This document shows positions 28,019 through 35,670 of a stretch of 41,434 nt of DNA, one piece after another. This DNA comes from an uncultured Pelagibacteraceae bacterium. Lineage in GTDB: Bacteria > Pseudomonadota > Alphaproteobacteria > Pelagibacterales > Pelagibacteraceae. A program made the position numbers and the translations under genes. Position 1 is the first letter of the stretch. Every line of letters begins with the position of its first letter. The DNA is taken from contig CACFKJ010000005.1 in assembly GCA_902566805.1 (NCBI GenBank), positions 1 to 41,434 of the forward strand, in the 5' to 3' direction. Under the pieces are notes generated by a model. The model made no database searches, was not told the origin of the DNA, and saw only the letters and a program-made list of their open reading frames with translations.

Positions 28019-29209
28019 ATGAAAATAATTTCAGACCAAAATTTAAATCTAAAAGGTAAAAAAGTTTTACTCAGGGTAGATCTAAATGTCCCTATGAAAA
28101 ATGGAGCAATAACTGAAACATCTAGAATAGAAAAAATTATCCCCACAATAAAATTTTTATTAGAAAAACAAGCAAAAATAATAATTTTATCTCATATTGG
28201 GAGACCTAAAGGGAATGTAGTTAAAGGAATGTCTTTAGAGCCAATTTCTAAAAAATTGAGTTCTTTAATAAATAAAGAAGTAATTTTTAATAATAAAACA
28301 GTTGATCAAGTTAAAATCTCAGATGTTGAGAACATTAAAAATTGTTCGATAATGATGCTAGAAAATATCCGTTTCAATAAAGGTGAAGAAACTAATGATG
28401 AAAGATTTGCAAAAGATATTTCAAAATTAGGTGATATCTTTGTAAATGATGCTTTCTCTGTTTCTCATAGGTCCCACGCTTCTGTAGAAAGAGTAACCAA
28501 ATTTATACCATCATTTTATGGATTACAAATCTCTGAAGAAATAAAAGCACTGAAAAGAATAACTTCTGAAATAAAAAAACCAATTACACTTATAATAGGC
28601 GGTTCAAAAATTTCTACTAAAATAAGAATAATAAATAATCTTATAAAAAAATTTAATAATATAATTATTGTTGGAGGTATGGCTAATACTTTATTGAAAC
28701 ATACGGGTTCAAATATAGGTAAGTCAATATGTGAACATGATTGTGCAGATTTGATTAAAGAAATTTTAAAAAATTCTGAAAAATATAATTGTTCAATTAC
28801 TTATCCTAAAGATGTTGTGGTCTCTAAAAGTTTAGAAGGTAGTGGAAAAAACAAAGATATAAATGATGTAGAAAAAGATGATATAATTTTAGATATAGGT
28901 ATGAAAACAATAGATAATATTAAAAAAATTATCGATGATACAAATACAGTTTTATGGAATGGTCCCGCAGGATACTTTGAAAATCCAAATTTTCAAAACG
29001 GAACAAGTAAAATTTTAGAAATAATTTCAAATAAAACAAAAAATGATAAGATTTTTTCTGTAGCAGGAGGAGGCGAAACAGTAGCAGCAATAAAAAAATT
29101 TAATAAATTAAATTCATTTACATTTGTTTCAACTGCTGGTGGAGCTTTTTTAGAATATCTTGAAGGAAAAACTTTACCTGGTATAAAAGCATTAAATAAA
29201 AATGTCTGA
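28019..29209 (+). CDS. pgk: phosphoglycerate kinase
   Basis: Reversible phosphoryl transfer between 1,3-bisphosphoglycerate and ADP. At 396 residues it is standard. Seen: KKVLLRVDLNVPMKNG, LSHIGRPKG, ENIRFNKGEE, NDAFSVSHRSHASV, ILIIGGSK-type GGSKISTKI, WNGPAGYFE and the nucleotide site VAGGGETVAAI followed by STAGGAFLEYLEG. It overlaps fba by 8 bases, implying translational coupling. Confidence 0.97.
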   Translation: MKIISDQNLNLKGKKVLLRVDLNVPMKNGAITETSRIEKIIPTIKFLLEKQAKIIILSHIGRPKGNVVKGMSLEPISKKLSSLINKEVIFNNKTVDQVKISDVENIKNCSIMMLENIRFNKGEETNDERFAKDISKLGDIFVNDAFSVSHRSHASVERVTKFIPSFYGLQISEEIKALKRITSEIKKPITLIIGGSKISTKIRIINNLIKKFNNIIIVGGMANTLLKHTGSNIGKSICEHDCADLIKEILKNSEKYNCSITYPKDVVVSKSLEGSGKNKDINDVEKDDIILDIGMKTIDNIKKIIDDTNTVLWNGPAGYFENPNFQNGTSKILEIISNKTKNDKIFSVAGGGETVAAIKKFNKLNSFTFVSTAGGAFLEYLEGKTLPGIKALNKNV

Positions 29210-30209
29210 ACTAAATAATATAGCGCTAAAAATTTCTAGTAATGGAAAAGGAATCTTGGCAGCAGATGAAAGTACTTCAACTATGACTAAAAGACTTCAA
29301 AGTGTTGGAGTAGAGTCAAGTTCAGAAAGTAGACTCAAATTTAGACATACACTATTTTCTTCTGAAAGCATGAAGAAGTGCATTGGGGGCGTTATACTTT
29401 ATGACGAAACAATCCGTCAATTGTACAATTCAAAAAATATTCCTGAAATAATTTTGGCAACTGGTGCATTACCAGGAATTAAAGTTGATACCGGAGCAAA
29501 AATTTTAGCGAATTCTTCAGAAGAAAAAATTACTGAAGGTCTTGATGGTTTAAGAGAAAGACTAAAAGAATATTACAAGTTAGGAGCCAGATTTACAAAA
29601 TGGCGTGGTGTTTATATTATTTCGAAAAACTACCCAAGTGAATTGGCGAAAACTTCAAATGCACATGCTTTGGCAAGATATTCTGCTCTGGCACAAGAGT
29701 GTGGAATGGTTCCTATTGTCGAGCCTGAAGTATTAATGGATGGAAATCATACAGCAGAGGATTGTATGAGCATTACCGCTGATGTTTTAAAAAAATGTTT
29801 TGATGAATTGATACAAAGTAAAATTGACTTAAAAGGAATAGTTTTAAAACCAAATATGATTTTGCCTGGATCAAATTCTAAGCAAAAAATATCAACTCAA
29901 GAAATTGCTGAAATGACTCTAGAATGCCTAAAAAAAAATGTTCCAAAAGACGTTCCAAGTGTAGCCTTTCTATCCGGAGGGCAGTCTGAAGAAGAGGCAA
30001 CCAAAAACTTAAATACTATAAGTAAAATAAATAATACAAATTTTTCAATGACTTTTTCATATGGAAGAGCTCTTCAGCAAAGTGCTCTAAAATACTGGTC
30101 TAAAAATCAAGACGATATCGAAGGCACACAAAAAATTTTTGATCATAGAGCTAATATGTGCAGTTTGGCTTCTAAAGGTAAATGGACAGAGGATATTGAA
30201 AAAAAATAA
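29202..30209 (+). CDS. class I fructose-bisphosphate aldolase
   Basis: Metal-independent (Schiff-base) aldolase interconverting fructose-1,6-bisphosphate and triose phosphates. Seen in 335 residues: GILAADESTSTMTKRL at the N-terminus, ILYDETIRQ, GARFTKWRGVY with a Lys, PIVEPEVLMDG, the Schiff-base Lys region GIVLKPNMILPGS and LSGGQSEEEATKNLN. This is the eukaryote-like class I type, common in alphaproteobacteria. Together with tkt-gap-pgk it can run gluconeogenesis and triose supply to dxs. The downstream thiE start lies inside its last codons. Confidence 0.95.
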   Translation: MSELNNIALKISSNGKGILAADESTSTMTKRLQSVGVESSSESRLKFRHTLFSSESMKKCIGGVILYDETIRQLYNSKNIPEIILATGALPGIKVDTGAKILANSSEEKITEGLDGLRERLKEYYKLGARFTKWRGVYIISKNYPSELAKTSNAHALARYSALAQECGMVPIVEPEVLMDGNHTAEDCMSITADVLKKCFDELIQSKIDLKGIVLKPNMILPGSNSKQKISTQEIAEMTLECLKKNVPKDVPSVAFLSGGQSEEEATKNLNTISKINNTNFSMTFSYGRALQQSALKYWSKNQDDIEGTQKIFDHRANMCSLASKGKWTEDIEKK

Positions 30210-30810
30210 AAAATTTATATATCTTATTTCACCACCAATTATTAAAAAAAATATTTTTTTTAAAGACTTAAATCTTGTTCTAAAAACAAAAAAAATATCT
30301 CATTTTCAATTAAGATTAAAAAAAAAAAATTTGAATGAGCTTGTTTCAATTGGAAAAAAAATAAGAAAAATTTGCAGGAATAACAATGTTAAGCTAATAA
30401 TTAATGATCAACCTTTAGCTGCAAAGAAGATAGGTGCAGATGGGTGTCATTTAGGTCAAAATGACGGCTCGATTAAAAATGCTAGAAAAATCTTAATAAA
30501 TAAAACTATTGGTGTTACTTGCCATAACTCAATAAAATTGATCAAAAAAGCATTAAAAGAAGGTGCTGATTATATCGCAATTGGAGCATTCTATTCAACA
30601 AAAACAAAAAAAACAAAATATAAGGCTTCAGTAAATCTTTTATTAAAAGCCAAAAAAATCACAAAAAAACCAATAGTTGTGATAGGTGGTATAAATTCAA
30701 TTAATTATAAAAAACTTTTATTGAATAAAGCTAACTTTTTGGCTATCTCAGGTTACGTTTGGAAAAATAAAAAACTTAACCCTGTTGAAGCAATAAGAAA
30801 AATAAAATGA
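30196..30810 (+). CDS. thiE: thiamine-phosphate synthase
   Basis: Joins HMP-PP and thiazole phosphate to thiamine monophosphate. Seen: QLRLKKKN (substrate loop), LIINDQPLAAKKIGADGCHLGQND, GVTCHNS, ADYIAIGAFYSTKTK with the pyrophosphate site, and VVIGGINS. The ORF track starts at 30139 and would overlap fba by 71 bases with residues unlike the family; the in-frame TTG at 30196, preceded by AGAGGA, gives LKKNKKFIYLISPP and a 14-base overlap, and a length of about 204 residues, which is typical. Start choice is moderately sure; function is secure. Followed by efp with a 4-base overlap. Confidence 0.88.
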   Translation: MKKNKKFIYLISPPIIKKNIFFKDLNLVLKTKKISHFQLRLKKKNLNELVSIGKKIRKICRNNNVKLIINDQPLAAKKIGADGCHLGQNDGSIKNARKILINKTIGVTCHNSIKLIKKALKEGADYIAIGAFYSTKTKKTKYKASVNLLLKAKKITKKPIVVIGGINSINYKKLLLNKANFLAISGYVWKNKKLNPVEAIRKIK

Positions 30811-31367
30811 AAATATCAGCTAACGAGATAAAACCTGGAATGCTAATCGAATACAAGAATGATCTTTGGGAGGTTGTAAAAACCCAGCACGTAAAACCTG
30901 GAAAAGGTGGGGCCTTTAATCAAGTTGAAATGAAAAATCTAAATAAAAATACTAAACTCAATGAAAGATTTAGATCTAATGAAACAATTGAAAAAGCTCA
31001 AGTTGAAGAAGTAAAATATTCTTATCTTTACAGTGACAATGAAAATTATTTTTTTATGGATACTAAAACATTTGAACAAATGCCTATAAGTAAAAAAATT
31101 TTGGGAAAAAAAGGAAATTTTCTTACCGAAAATTTAGAAGTCTCTATTAGTATATATGATGAAAAACCAATTTCAGTCGAACTTCCAAATCAAATAACTT
31201 GTAAAGTTGAAAAAACTGATGTTGCTTTAAAAGGCCAAACTGTATCATCATCTTACAAACCTGCTATACTTGAAAATGGTGTAAAAATTCAGGTACCTCC
31301 TTTTATAGAAAGCGATGATGAAATCATTGTTGATACAAGAACAATAGAATATATAAAAAAAAAATAG
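30807..31367 (+). CDS. efp: translation elongation factor P
   Basis: Relieves ribosome stalling at polyproline stretches. Seen in 186 residues: SANEIKPGMLIEYKNDLWEV, the KOW-like domain loop HVKPGKGGAFNQVE with Lys33 at the position that is post-translationally modified in many bacteria, SYLYSDNENYFFMDT, and the C-terminal domain end VPPFIESDDEIIVDTRT. The first ATG overlaps the thiE stop (ATGA). No EpmA/EpmB modification genes are nearby, so the modification state of Lys33 is unknown. Confidence 0.97.
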   Translation: MKISANEIKPGMLIEYKNDLWEVVKTQHVKPGKGGAFNQVEMKNLNKNTKLNERFRSNETIEKAQVEEVKYSYLYSDNENYFFMDTKTFEQMPISKKILGKKGNFLTENLEVSISIYDEKPISVELPNQITCKVEKTDVALKGQTVSSSYKPAILENGVKIQVPPFIESDDEIIVDTRTIEYIKKK

Positions 31368-31369
31368 AA

Positions 31370-32110
31370 ATGAATTCGATTTCAGCAAATCTAAATATTA
31401 TGATAAAAGCTGCAGAAAAAGCCTCTAAAATATTAATTAGAGATTTTGGTGAGGTAGAAAAACTACAAGTATCAGTTAAAGGACCTTCCGATTTTGTGTC
31501 TAATGCTGATTTCAAAGCAGAAAAAATAATTATAGAAGAATTAAATAAATCTAGGAAAAAATTCTCTATAATTAGTGAGGAAACAGGAACTATTAAAAAT
31601 TCAGATGAAAAAAACTATTGGATAGTAGATCCAATAGATGGAACTAATAATTTTTTACATGGAATTCCTCATTTTGCTATCTCTATTGCTCATAAATACA
31701 AAGATGAGATAATTTCAGGTGTAATATTTGATCCTATTAAAAATGAAATGTTTTATGCTGAAAAAAATAATGGAGCCTATTTTAATAATCAAAGAATAAG
31801 AGTTTCTAAAAAAAAAAATATTACTGATTGTCTCTTTGCGACGGGAGGAAAAAAAAGAATATACAAAGATTTAAAAACTAGAGAAACTGGTAGCGCTGCT
31901 CTCGATTTAGCCTACGTGGCAGCCGGAAGGTTTGATGGTTACTTTCAAAACAACTTGAATTTATGGGATATAGCTGCGGGAATCATTTTAGTAGTGGAAT
32001 CTGGAGGTAAAATTTCAAATTTAGATTTATCAATTATAGAAAATATCAAAATTATTGCAGCCTCAAACTCTATAAATGAAAAAATGCTTGAAAAGCTTAA
32101 TAACTTTTAA
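31370..32110 (+). CDS. suhB: inositol monophosphatase family protein (SuhB-like)
   Basis: Mg2+-dependent phosphatase of the IMPase family. Seen in 246 residues: ISEETG with metal-binding Glu, the signature [38 protein letters not shown] and the second motif [16 protein letters not shown]. SuhB in E. coli also acts in rRNA transcription antitermination; placement between efp and rpmE among translation genes is the usual alphaproteobacterial order. Two bases separate it from efp. Substrate in vivo is uncertain. Confidence 0.92.
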   Translation: MNSISANLNIMIKAAEKASKILIRDFGEVEKLQVSVKGPSDFVSNADFKAEKIIIEELNKSRKKFSIISEETGTIKNSDEKNYWIVDPIDGTNNFLHGIPHFAISIAHKYKDEIISGVIFDPIKNEMFYAEKNNGAYFNNQRIRVSKKKNITDCLFATGGKKRIYKDLKTRETGSAALDLAYVAAGRFDGYFQNNLNLWDIAAGIILVVESGGKISNLDLSIIENIKIIAASNSINEKMLEKLNNF

Positions 32111-32138
32111 TTGTTTTTCAAATTTCTTTTGCTATAAG
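32111..32138 (+). promoter_or_regulatory. putative rpmE promoter
   Basis: TTGTTT (32111-32116), 16 bases, then TATAAG (32133-32138), placed directly after the suhB stop. The -10 ends 7 bases before the rpmE ATG, so the start of transcription would coincide with the start codon. No Shine-Dalgarno is present in between (TCCCCTT). Confidence 0.55.
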
Positions 32139-32145
32139 TCCCCTT

Positions 32146-32376
32146 ATGAAAAAAAAAATTCATCCAAACTACCATAAAATAAAAGTGGAAATGACAGATG
32201 GAACTCAGTTTGAAACTAAATCGACTTGGGGTGCTGAAGGGGAAGTATTAAAATTAGAGATTGATCCAAAATCTCATGCAGCATGGACAGGTGGAAAACA
32301 AAAACTTTTAGACAAAGGTAGAGTTAGTAAGTTTAATAAAAAATTTCAAAATTTTAGGTCAGAGAAAAAAAATTAA
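32146..32376 (+). CDS. rpmE: 50S ribosomal protein bL31
   Basis: 76-residue large-subunit protein. Seen: [56 protein letters not shown], the normal alphaproteobacterial pattern. It lacks the CxxC zinc motif, so it is the C-minus, zinc-independent form. There is no ribosome-binding site and a -10 box ends 7 bases upstream, so it may be translated from a leaderless mRNA. Its last base is the first base of the next start codon (TAATG). Confidence 0.95.
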   Translation: MKKKIHPNYHKIKVEMTDGTQFETKSTWGAEGEVLKLEIDPKSHAAWTGGKQKLLDKGRVSKFNKKFQNFRSEKKN

Positions 32377-32948
32377 TGTCAAACGCGCCTCTTATGCCAA
32401 TGGCTACTGCTGTATGGTTGGTTGAAAATACAACTTTAACTTTTAAACAAATAGCAAATTTCTGCAAGATGCACGAAGTTGAAGTGCAGGGTATTGCGGA
32501 TGGTGAAGTTGCCAAAGGTATTGTTGGGTACAACCCTATTATGTCTGGACAGTTAACAAGAGAAGAAATTGAACTATCTTCAAAAGATGAAAATAGACCC
32601 CTTAATATAAAAACTTATAACCTAAAAATTGAAAATGAAGAAAAAAAAATAAAAAAATATGTACCACTTTCAAAAAGACAAGATAAACCAGACTCTGCTT
32701 TATGGCTTATAAAACAACATTCTATTTTAAAAGACTCACAAATTGCAAAATTGGTTGGTATAACAAAAAATTCTGTAACTTCGATAAGAAGTAAAAATTA
32801 TTGGAACTTCAACAATTTAAATCCTAAAGATCCAGTTGCTATGGGGTTGTTTTCTCAAAAAGATTTGGTTGAAGCTATTGAAAAAGCAGAAAGAAGAATT
32901 AAAAGAGAAAAAAAACAGAAAGAAAAAGAAAAAATAGCTGCTCAGTAA
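32376..32948 (+). CDS. trcR: DUF1013 family protein, cell-cycle transcriptional regulator TrcR-like
   Basis: 190-residue member of the DUF1013 family, found almost only in alphaproteobacteria; the Caulobacter member TrcR is reported as an RNA-polymerase-associated cell-cycle regulator. Seen: MPMATAVWLVENTTLTFKQI at the N-terminus, FCKMHEVEVQGIADGEVAKG and GYNPIMSGQLTREEIE, then a C-terminal helix-turn-helix-like part, DSALWLIKQHSILKDSQIAK followed by VGITKNSVTSIRS, and a Lys/Glu-rich tail. It is coupled to rpmE by a one-base overlap, so a growth-linked ribosomal promoter would drive it. Targets in this organism are unknown. Confidence 0.85.
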   Translation: MSNAPLMPMATAVWLVENTTLTFKQIANFCKMHEVEVQGIADGEVAKGIVGYNPIMSGQLTREEIELSSKDENRPLNIKTYNLKIENEEKKIKKYVPLSKRQDKPDSALWLIKQHSILKDSQIAKLVGITKNSVTSIRSKNYWNFNNLNPKDPVAMGLFSQKDLVEAIEKAERRIKREKKQKEKEKIAAQ

Positions 32949-32964
32949 TAAATGTTTATTCTAA

Positions 32965-32993
32965 TAGACAAATAAATACTAAAATGCTATTTA
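32965..32993 (+). promoter_or_regulatory. putative rpsU promoter
   Basis: TAGACA (32965-32970), 17 bases, TATTTA (32988-32993), giving a predicted transcription start near 33000. The Shine-Dalgarno GGAGGT at 33005-33010 would then be almost at the mRNA 5' end. Confidence 0.5.
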
Positions 32994-33004
32994 AACTCTT
33001 TTTT

Positions 33005-33010
33005 GGAGGT
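33005..33010 (+). promoter_or_regulatory. strong Shine-Dalgarno of rpsU (decides the start)
   Basis: GGAGGT is fully complementary to ACCUCC at the 16S rRNA 3' end. It lies inside the reading frame proposed by the ORF track (TTG at 33003), which is impossible for a start it must serve, and 4 bases before an in-frame ATT at 33015. Confidence 0.7.
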
Positions 33011-33014
33011 ATTT

Positions 33015-33209
33015 ATTAAAATAGAGGTAAAAGATAACAACGTTGAACAAGCTTTGAGAGTTCTCAAAAAGAAACTTCAAAGAGATGGTTTTTTTAAAAT
33101 AATTAAATTAAAAAATACTTACGAAAAACCTTCTGAGAAGAAGAAAAGAATTTTACAAGAAAATATTAAAAGAGTTAAAAAATTAAATAAATTAAAAAAC
33201 AGAATATAA
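33015..33209 (+). CDS. rpsU: 30S ribosomal protein bS21 (probable ATT start)
   Basis: Small-subunit protein at the mRNA exit/anti-SD region. The sequence KIEVKDNNVEQALRVLKKK, LQRDGFFKIIKLKNTYEKPS followed by a basic tail is clear bS21. The ORF track begins at TTG 33003, but the Shine-Dalgarno GGAGGT overlaps that codon. Alphaproteobacterial bS21 proteins begin MxVxVRDNNV; aligned on V-K/R-DNNV, their first Met falls on the ATT codon at 33015, five bases after GGAGG. The 64-residue product then has normal length. AUU initiation is known for infC in E. coli. Family certain, start inferred. Alternatives: TTG 33003 or ATA 33021. Confidence 0.88.
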   Translation: MKIEVKDNNVEQALRVLKKKLQRDGFFKIIKLKNTYEKPSEKKKRILQENIKRVKKLNKLKNRI

Positions 33210-33215
33210 GTTAAT

Positions 33216-33797
33216 CTATATTTTTTTATTTTTTACAGCCTCAATTAAATACTGCAAAATTATATGCATCAATACATGATGCGAGTCTTCAGAAATTCCA
33301 TAATTCATAGCTTTTACATGTACTGATATGCTTGAGTTTTTATTTAAGTACCCGCCTTTAAATCCGCTAAATCCAATAGTTTTAATTTTTTTTTTTTTAG
33401 CAAATTTTAAAACTTCTTTTATATTCTCTGAATTTCCTGATGAACTAATAATTAATAATATATCACCTTTTTTATATAAAGATTCAATTTGATATTTAAA
33501 AATGTACTTATAATTCATATCATTCGAAATTGCGGTGATAGTTTCAATACTATTTGATAAACTTACAACTTTAGGACTAAATTTTGATCTCTGTCTAAAA
33601 TATTTTAAAAAATCACAAACATAATGATTTGCAATTGCTGCTGAGCCACCATTTCCACAAACATAAATAGTTTTACCTTTTTTAATTACATCAATTATTA
33701 GTTTTGATGCTAAATTCAAATTTTTAATATTAATATTTGTGATTGCGTTACTAAGATTATTTGTATATTTTTTAAAAAAAGTATTTAAATTACTCAT
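33216..33797 (-). CDS. gmhA: SIS-domain sugar isomerase (phosphoheptose isomerase-like)
   Basis: 193-residue SIS-domain protein resembling sedoheptulose-7-phosphate isomerase, the first step of ADP-heptose synthesis. Seen: IYVCGNGGSAAIANHYVCDF (sugar-phosphate loop), DILLIISSSGNSENIKEVL and the C-terminal EDSHHVLMHIILQYLIEAV with the GmhA-like active-site Glu and His. No other heptose gene is near, so the substrate could be another sugar phosphate. It lies convergent to rpsU (6-base gap) and divergent from the initiator tRNA. An isolated surface-sugar gene among translation genes is slightly unusual. Confidence 0.82.
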   Translation of the reverse strand: MSNLNTFFKKYTNNLSNAITNINIKNLNLASKLIIDVIKKGKTIYVCGNGGSAAIANHYVCDFLKYFRQRSKFSPKVVSLSNSIETITAISNDMNYKYIFKYQIESLYKKGDILLIISSSGNSENIKEVLKFAKKKKIKTIGFSGFKGGYLNKNSSISVHVKAMNYGISEDSHHVLMHIILQYLIEAVKNKKI

Positions 33798-33869
33798 AAT
33801 ATAAAATAAGCAAAAAATAGGAAAAAAGCTAACTAAAAATTTTTTTCTTTATTAGTCATTAATTTTATG

Positions 33870-33875
33870 TATAAG
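33870..33875 (+). promoter_or_regulatory. putative -10 box of tRNA-fMet
   Basis: TATAAG ends 9 bases before the first base of the tRNA, close to the spacing expected for a short-leader tRNA transcript. No convincing -35 lies at 16-18 bases, where the DNA is T-rich. Confidence 0.35.
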
Positions 33876-33884
33876 TGCTTTCAT

Positions 33885-33961
33885 CGCGGGGTGGAGCAGC
33901 CTGGTAGCTCGCAAGGCTCATAACCTTGAGGTCGGCGGTTCAAATCCGTCCCCCGCAACCA
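33885..33961 (+). tRNA. initiator tRNA-fMet (anticodon CAT)
   Basis: 77 bases with encoded CCA. The acceptor starts CGCGGGG and ends CCCCGCAACCA, so position 1 is C opposite A72, the unpaired end that marks bacterial initiator tRNA. The anticodon arm is CAAGG-CTCATAA-CCTTG, with anticodon CAT, and the T-arm contains GGTTCAAATCC. The usual three consecutive G:C pairs (29-31/39-41) are here A29:U41, G30:C40, G31:C39. The 3' end is 3 bases from the end of the convergent pntB gene. Confidence 0.98.
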
Positions 33962-33964
33962 AAA

Positions 33965-35362
33965 TTATAAATTTTTTGTTATTTCCTCAGTCATTTTTTT
34001 CGCATCATCAAACAACATAAGAGTATTTTCCTTATAAAATAATTCATTATCTATACCCGCATATCCAGGCGATAAACTTCTTTTTACAAATAAAACAGAT
34101 TTACATTTTTCTACATCCAAAACGGGCATTCCATATATTGGGCTTTGAGGGTCAGTTTTTGCAACAGGGTTGGTTACATCATTAGCTCCTATTACAAATG
34201 CAACGTCTGCATTTGCAAAATCATTATTTATTTCATCTAATTCAAAAACTTCATCATAAGGAACATTGGCTTCAGCAAGCAAAACATTCATATGTCCTGG
34301 CATTCTTCCTGCCACGGGATGAATTGCATATGACACTTTAATATCATTTTTTTTAAGAGTATCTACCATCTCTCTTAAAGCATGTTGAGCCTGTGCCACT
34401 GCCATTCCATATCCAGGGACAATTATAACTGATGAGGCATTTTTCATTAAGAATGCTGCATCATCTGCATTTCCACTTTTAACAGGTCTTTGATCTTTAT
34501 TTTTTAATTCTGAAGATTGTTCTGAGGCTCCAAATCCACCTAATATTACGCTAAAAAAAGATCGATTCATACCTTTGCACATTATGTAAGATAAAATTGC
34601 TCCAGAAGATCCAACAAGAGCTCCTGTTATAATTAATGCGGTATTTTCTAAAGTAAATCCAATCCCCGCAGCTGCCCATCCAGAGTAAGAATTTAACATA
34701 GAAATTACAACTGGCATGTCTGCACCACCTATCGGAATAATTAATAATATTCCAATTAAAAGAGAGATTGCAATTATGCACCAAAAAAGAAGTTCGGACT
34801 GCAGTTTACAAAGATAAAAAATTATTACTACGATTGACAAACCTAATAATAAATTAATTAAATGTTGACCAACAAAAGTAATTGGTGAGCCTGACATTAT
34901 CCCCCTGAGTTTTAAAAAAGCAATAATCGAACCTGTAAAAGTTATTGCTCCAATTGAAGCTCCCAATGACATTTCAATTAAACTTGCAATTTTAATGGCA
35001 CCTATCGAGCCTAAATTAAAAATCTCAGGATTCAAAAATGCAGATATAGCAACAAATACTGCCGCCAATCCAACTAAGCTATGAAATCCAGCTACTAATT
35101 CGGGCATGGCTGTCATTGGTATTTTAAATGCAATGAATGCTCCTATTGATCCACCAATTAAAAAAAATATTAATAGATATAAAAATCCTGTTGAAAAATT
35201 TCCAATTGATAACAATGTAACAGTTATTGCTATTAACATGCCCAAAATTCCAAAAAAATTACCTTGTCTAGAAGTTTCGGGAGAAGATAAGCCTCGAAGA
35301 GCTAAAATGAATAGCACACCTGAAATCAAATAAAAAATAGCAGATAAATTTGCTGATATCAT
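33965..35362 (-). CDS. pntB: NAD(P) transhydrogenase subunit beta
   Basis: Proton-translocating transhydrogenase, NADP(H)-binding and membrane subunit. The 465-residue protein has about eight or nine hydrophobic segments in the first 270 residues and a C-terminal dIII domain with VIIVPGYGMAVAQAQHALRE, YAIHPVAGRMPGHMNVLLAE, VAFVIGANDVTNPVA and KRSLSPGYAGIDNELF. With pntAA and pntAB it forms the three-subunit alphaproteobacterial enzyme that uses the proton gradient to make NADPH from NADH. Overlaps pntAB by 4 bases. Confidence 0.97.
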   Translation of the reverse strand: MISANLSAIFYLISGVLFILALRGLSSPETSRQGNFFGILGMLIAITVTLLSIGNFSTGFLYLLIFFLIGGSIGAFIAFKIPMTAMPELVAGFHSLVGLAAVFVAISAFLNPEIFNLGSIGAIKIASLIEMSLGASIGAITFTGSIIAFLKLRGIMSGSPITFVGQHLINLLLGLSIVVIIFYLCKLQSELLFWCIIAISLLIGILLIIPIGGADMPVVISMLNSYSGWAAAGIGFTLENTALIITGALVGSSGAILSYIMCKGMNRSFFSVILGGFGASEQSSELKNKDQRPVKSGNADDAAFLMKNASSVIIVPGYGMAVAQAQHALREMVDTLKKNDIKVSYAIHPVAGRMPGHMNVLLAEANVPYDEVFELDEINNDFANADVAFVIGANDVTNPVAKTDPQSPIYGMPVLDVEKCKSVLFVKRSLSPGYAGIDNELFYKENTLMLFDDAKKMTEEITKNL

Positions 35363-35670
35363 TTTTTTCCCTTCTTTTTCTTTTTGTACATGGCTAACAT
35401 TCTTTGTGTAACTAAAAATCCTCCGAAAATATTCACTGCAGCCAAGACTATTGCCATGTATCCAAATATATTAGCCTTATCAAAAATATTTTCTGAACTA
35501 CCTGCTAAAGCAGCAATAATGGCTCCCACAATAATTACAGATGAAATTGCATTCGTTACTGACATTAAGGGTGTATGTAGAGAAGGTGTAACACTCCATA
35601 CGACATAATATCCAACAAAAATTGAGAGAATAAAAATGCTAAGTCTAAATATAAAAGGGTCTATTTCCAT
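35359..35670 (-). CDS. pntAB: NAD(P) transhydrogenase subunit alpha, membrane part
   Basis: 103-residue membrane part of the alpha subunit. Seen: FIFRLSIFILSIFVGYYVVW, SVTPSLHTPLMSVTNAISSV (conserved polar residues in the membrane), GAIIAALAGSS and VNIFGGFLVTQRMLAMYKKK. In E. coli this is fused to the NAD domain; here the split form is used. It shares one base with pntAA and four with pntB. Confidence 0.95.
   Translation of the reverse strand: MEIDPFIFRLSIFILSIFVGYYVVWSVTPSLHTPLMSVTNAISSVIIVGAIIAALAGSSENIFDKANIFGYMAIVLAAVNIFGGFLVTQRMLAMYKKKKKGKK

Noticed and set aside
33003-33014. TTG at 33003 as the true rpsU start
   Set aside because: The only Shine-Dalgarno overlaps this codon, and it would add four residues not found in related bS21 proteins; kept as a fallback only.
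33885-33961. tRNA-fMet as an attachment site of an integrated element
   Set aside because: No integrase or repeated tRNA 3' end is visible nearby; the flank is the core pnt operon.
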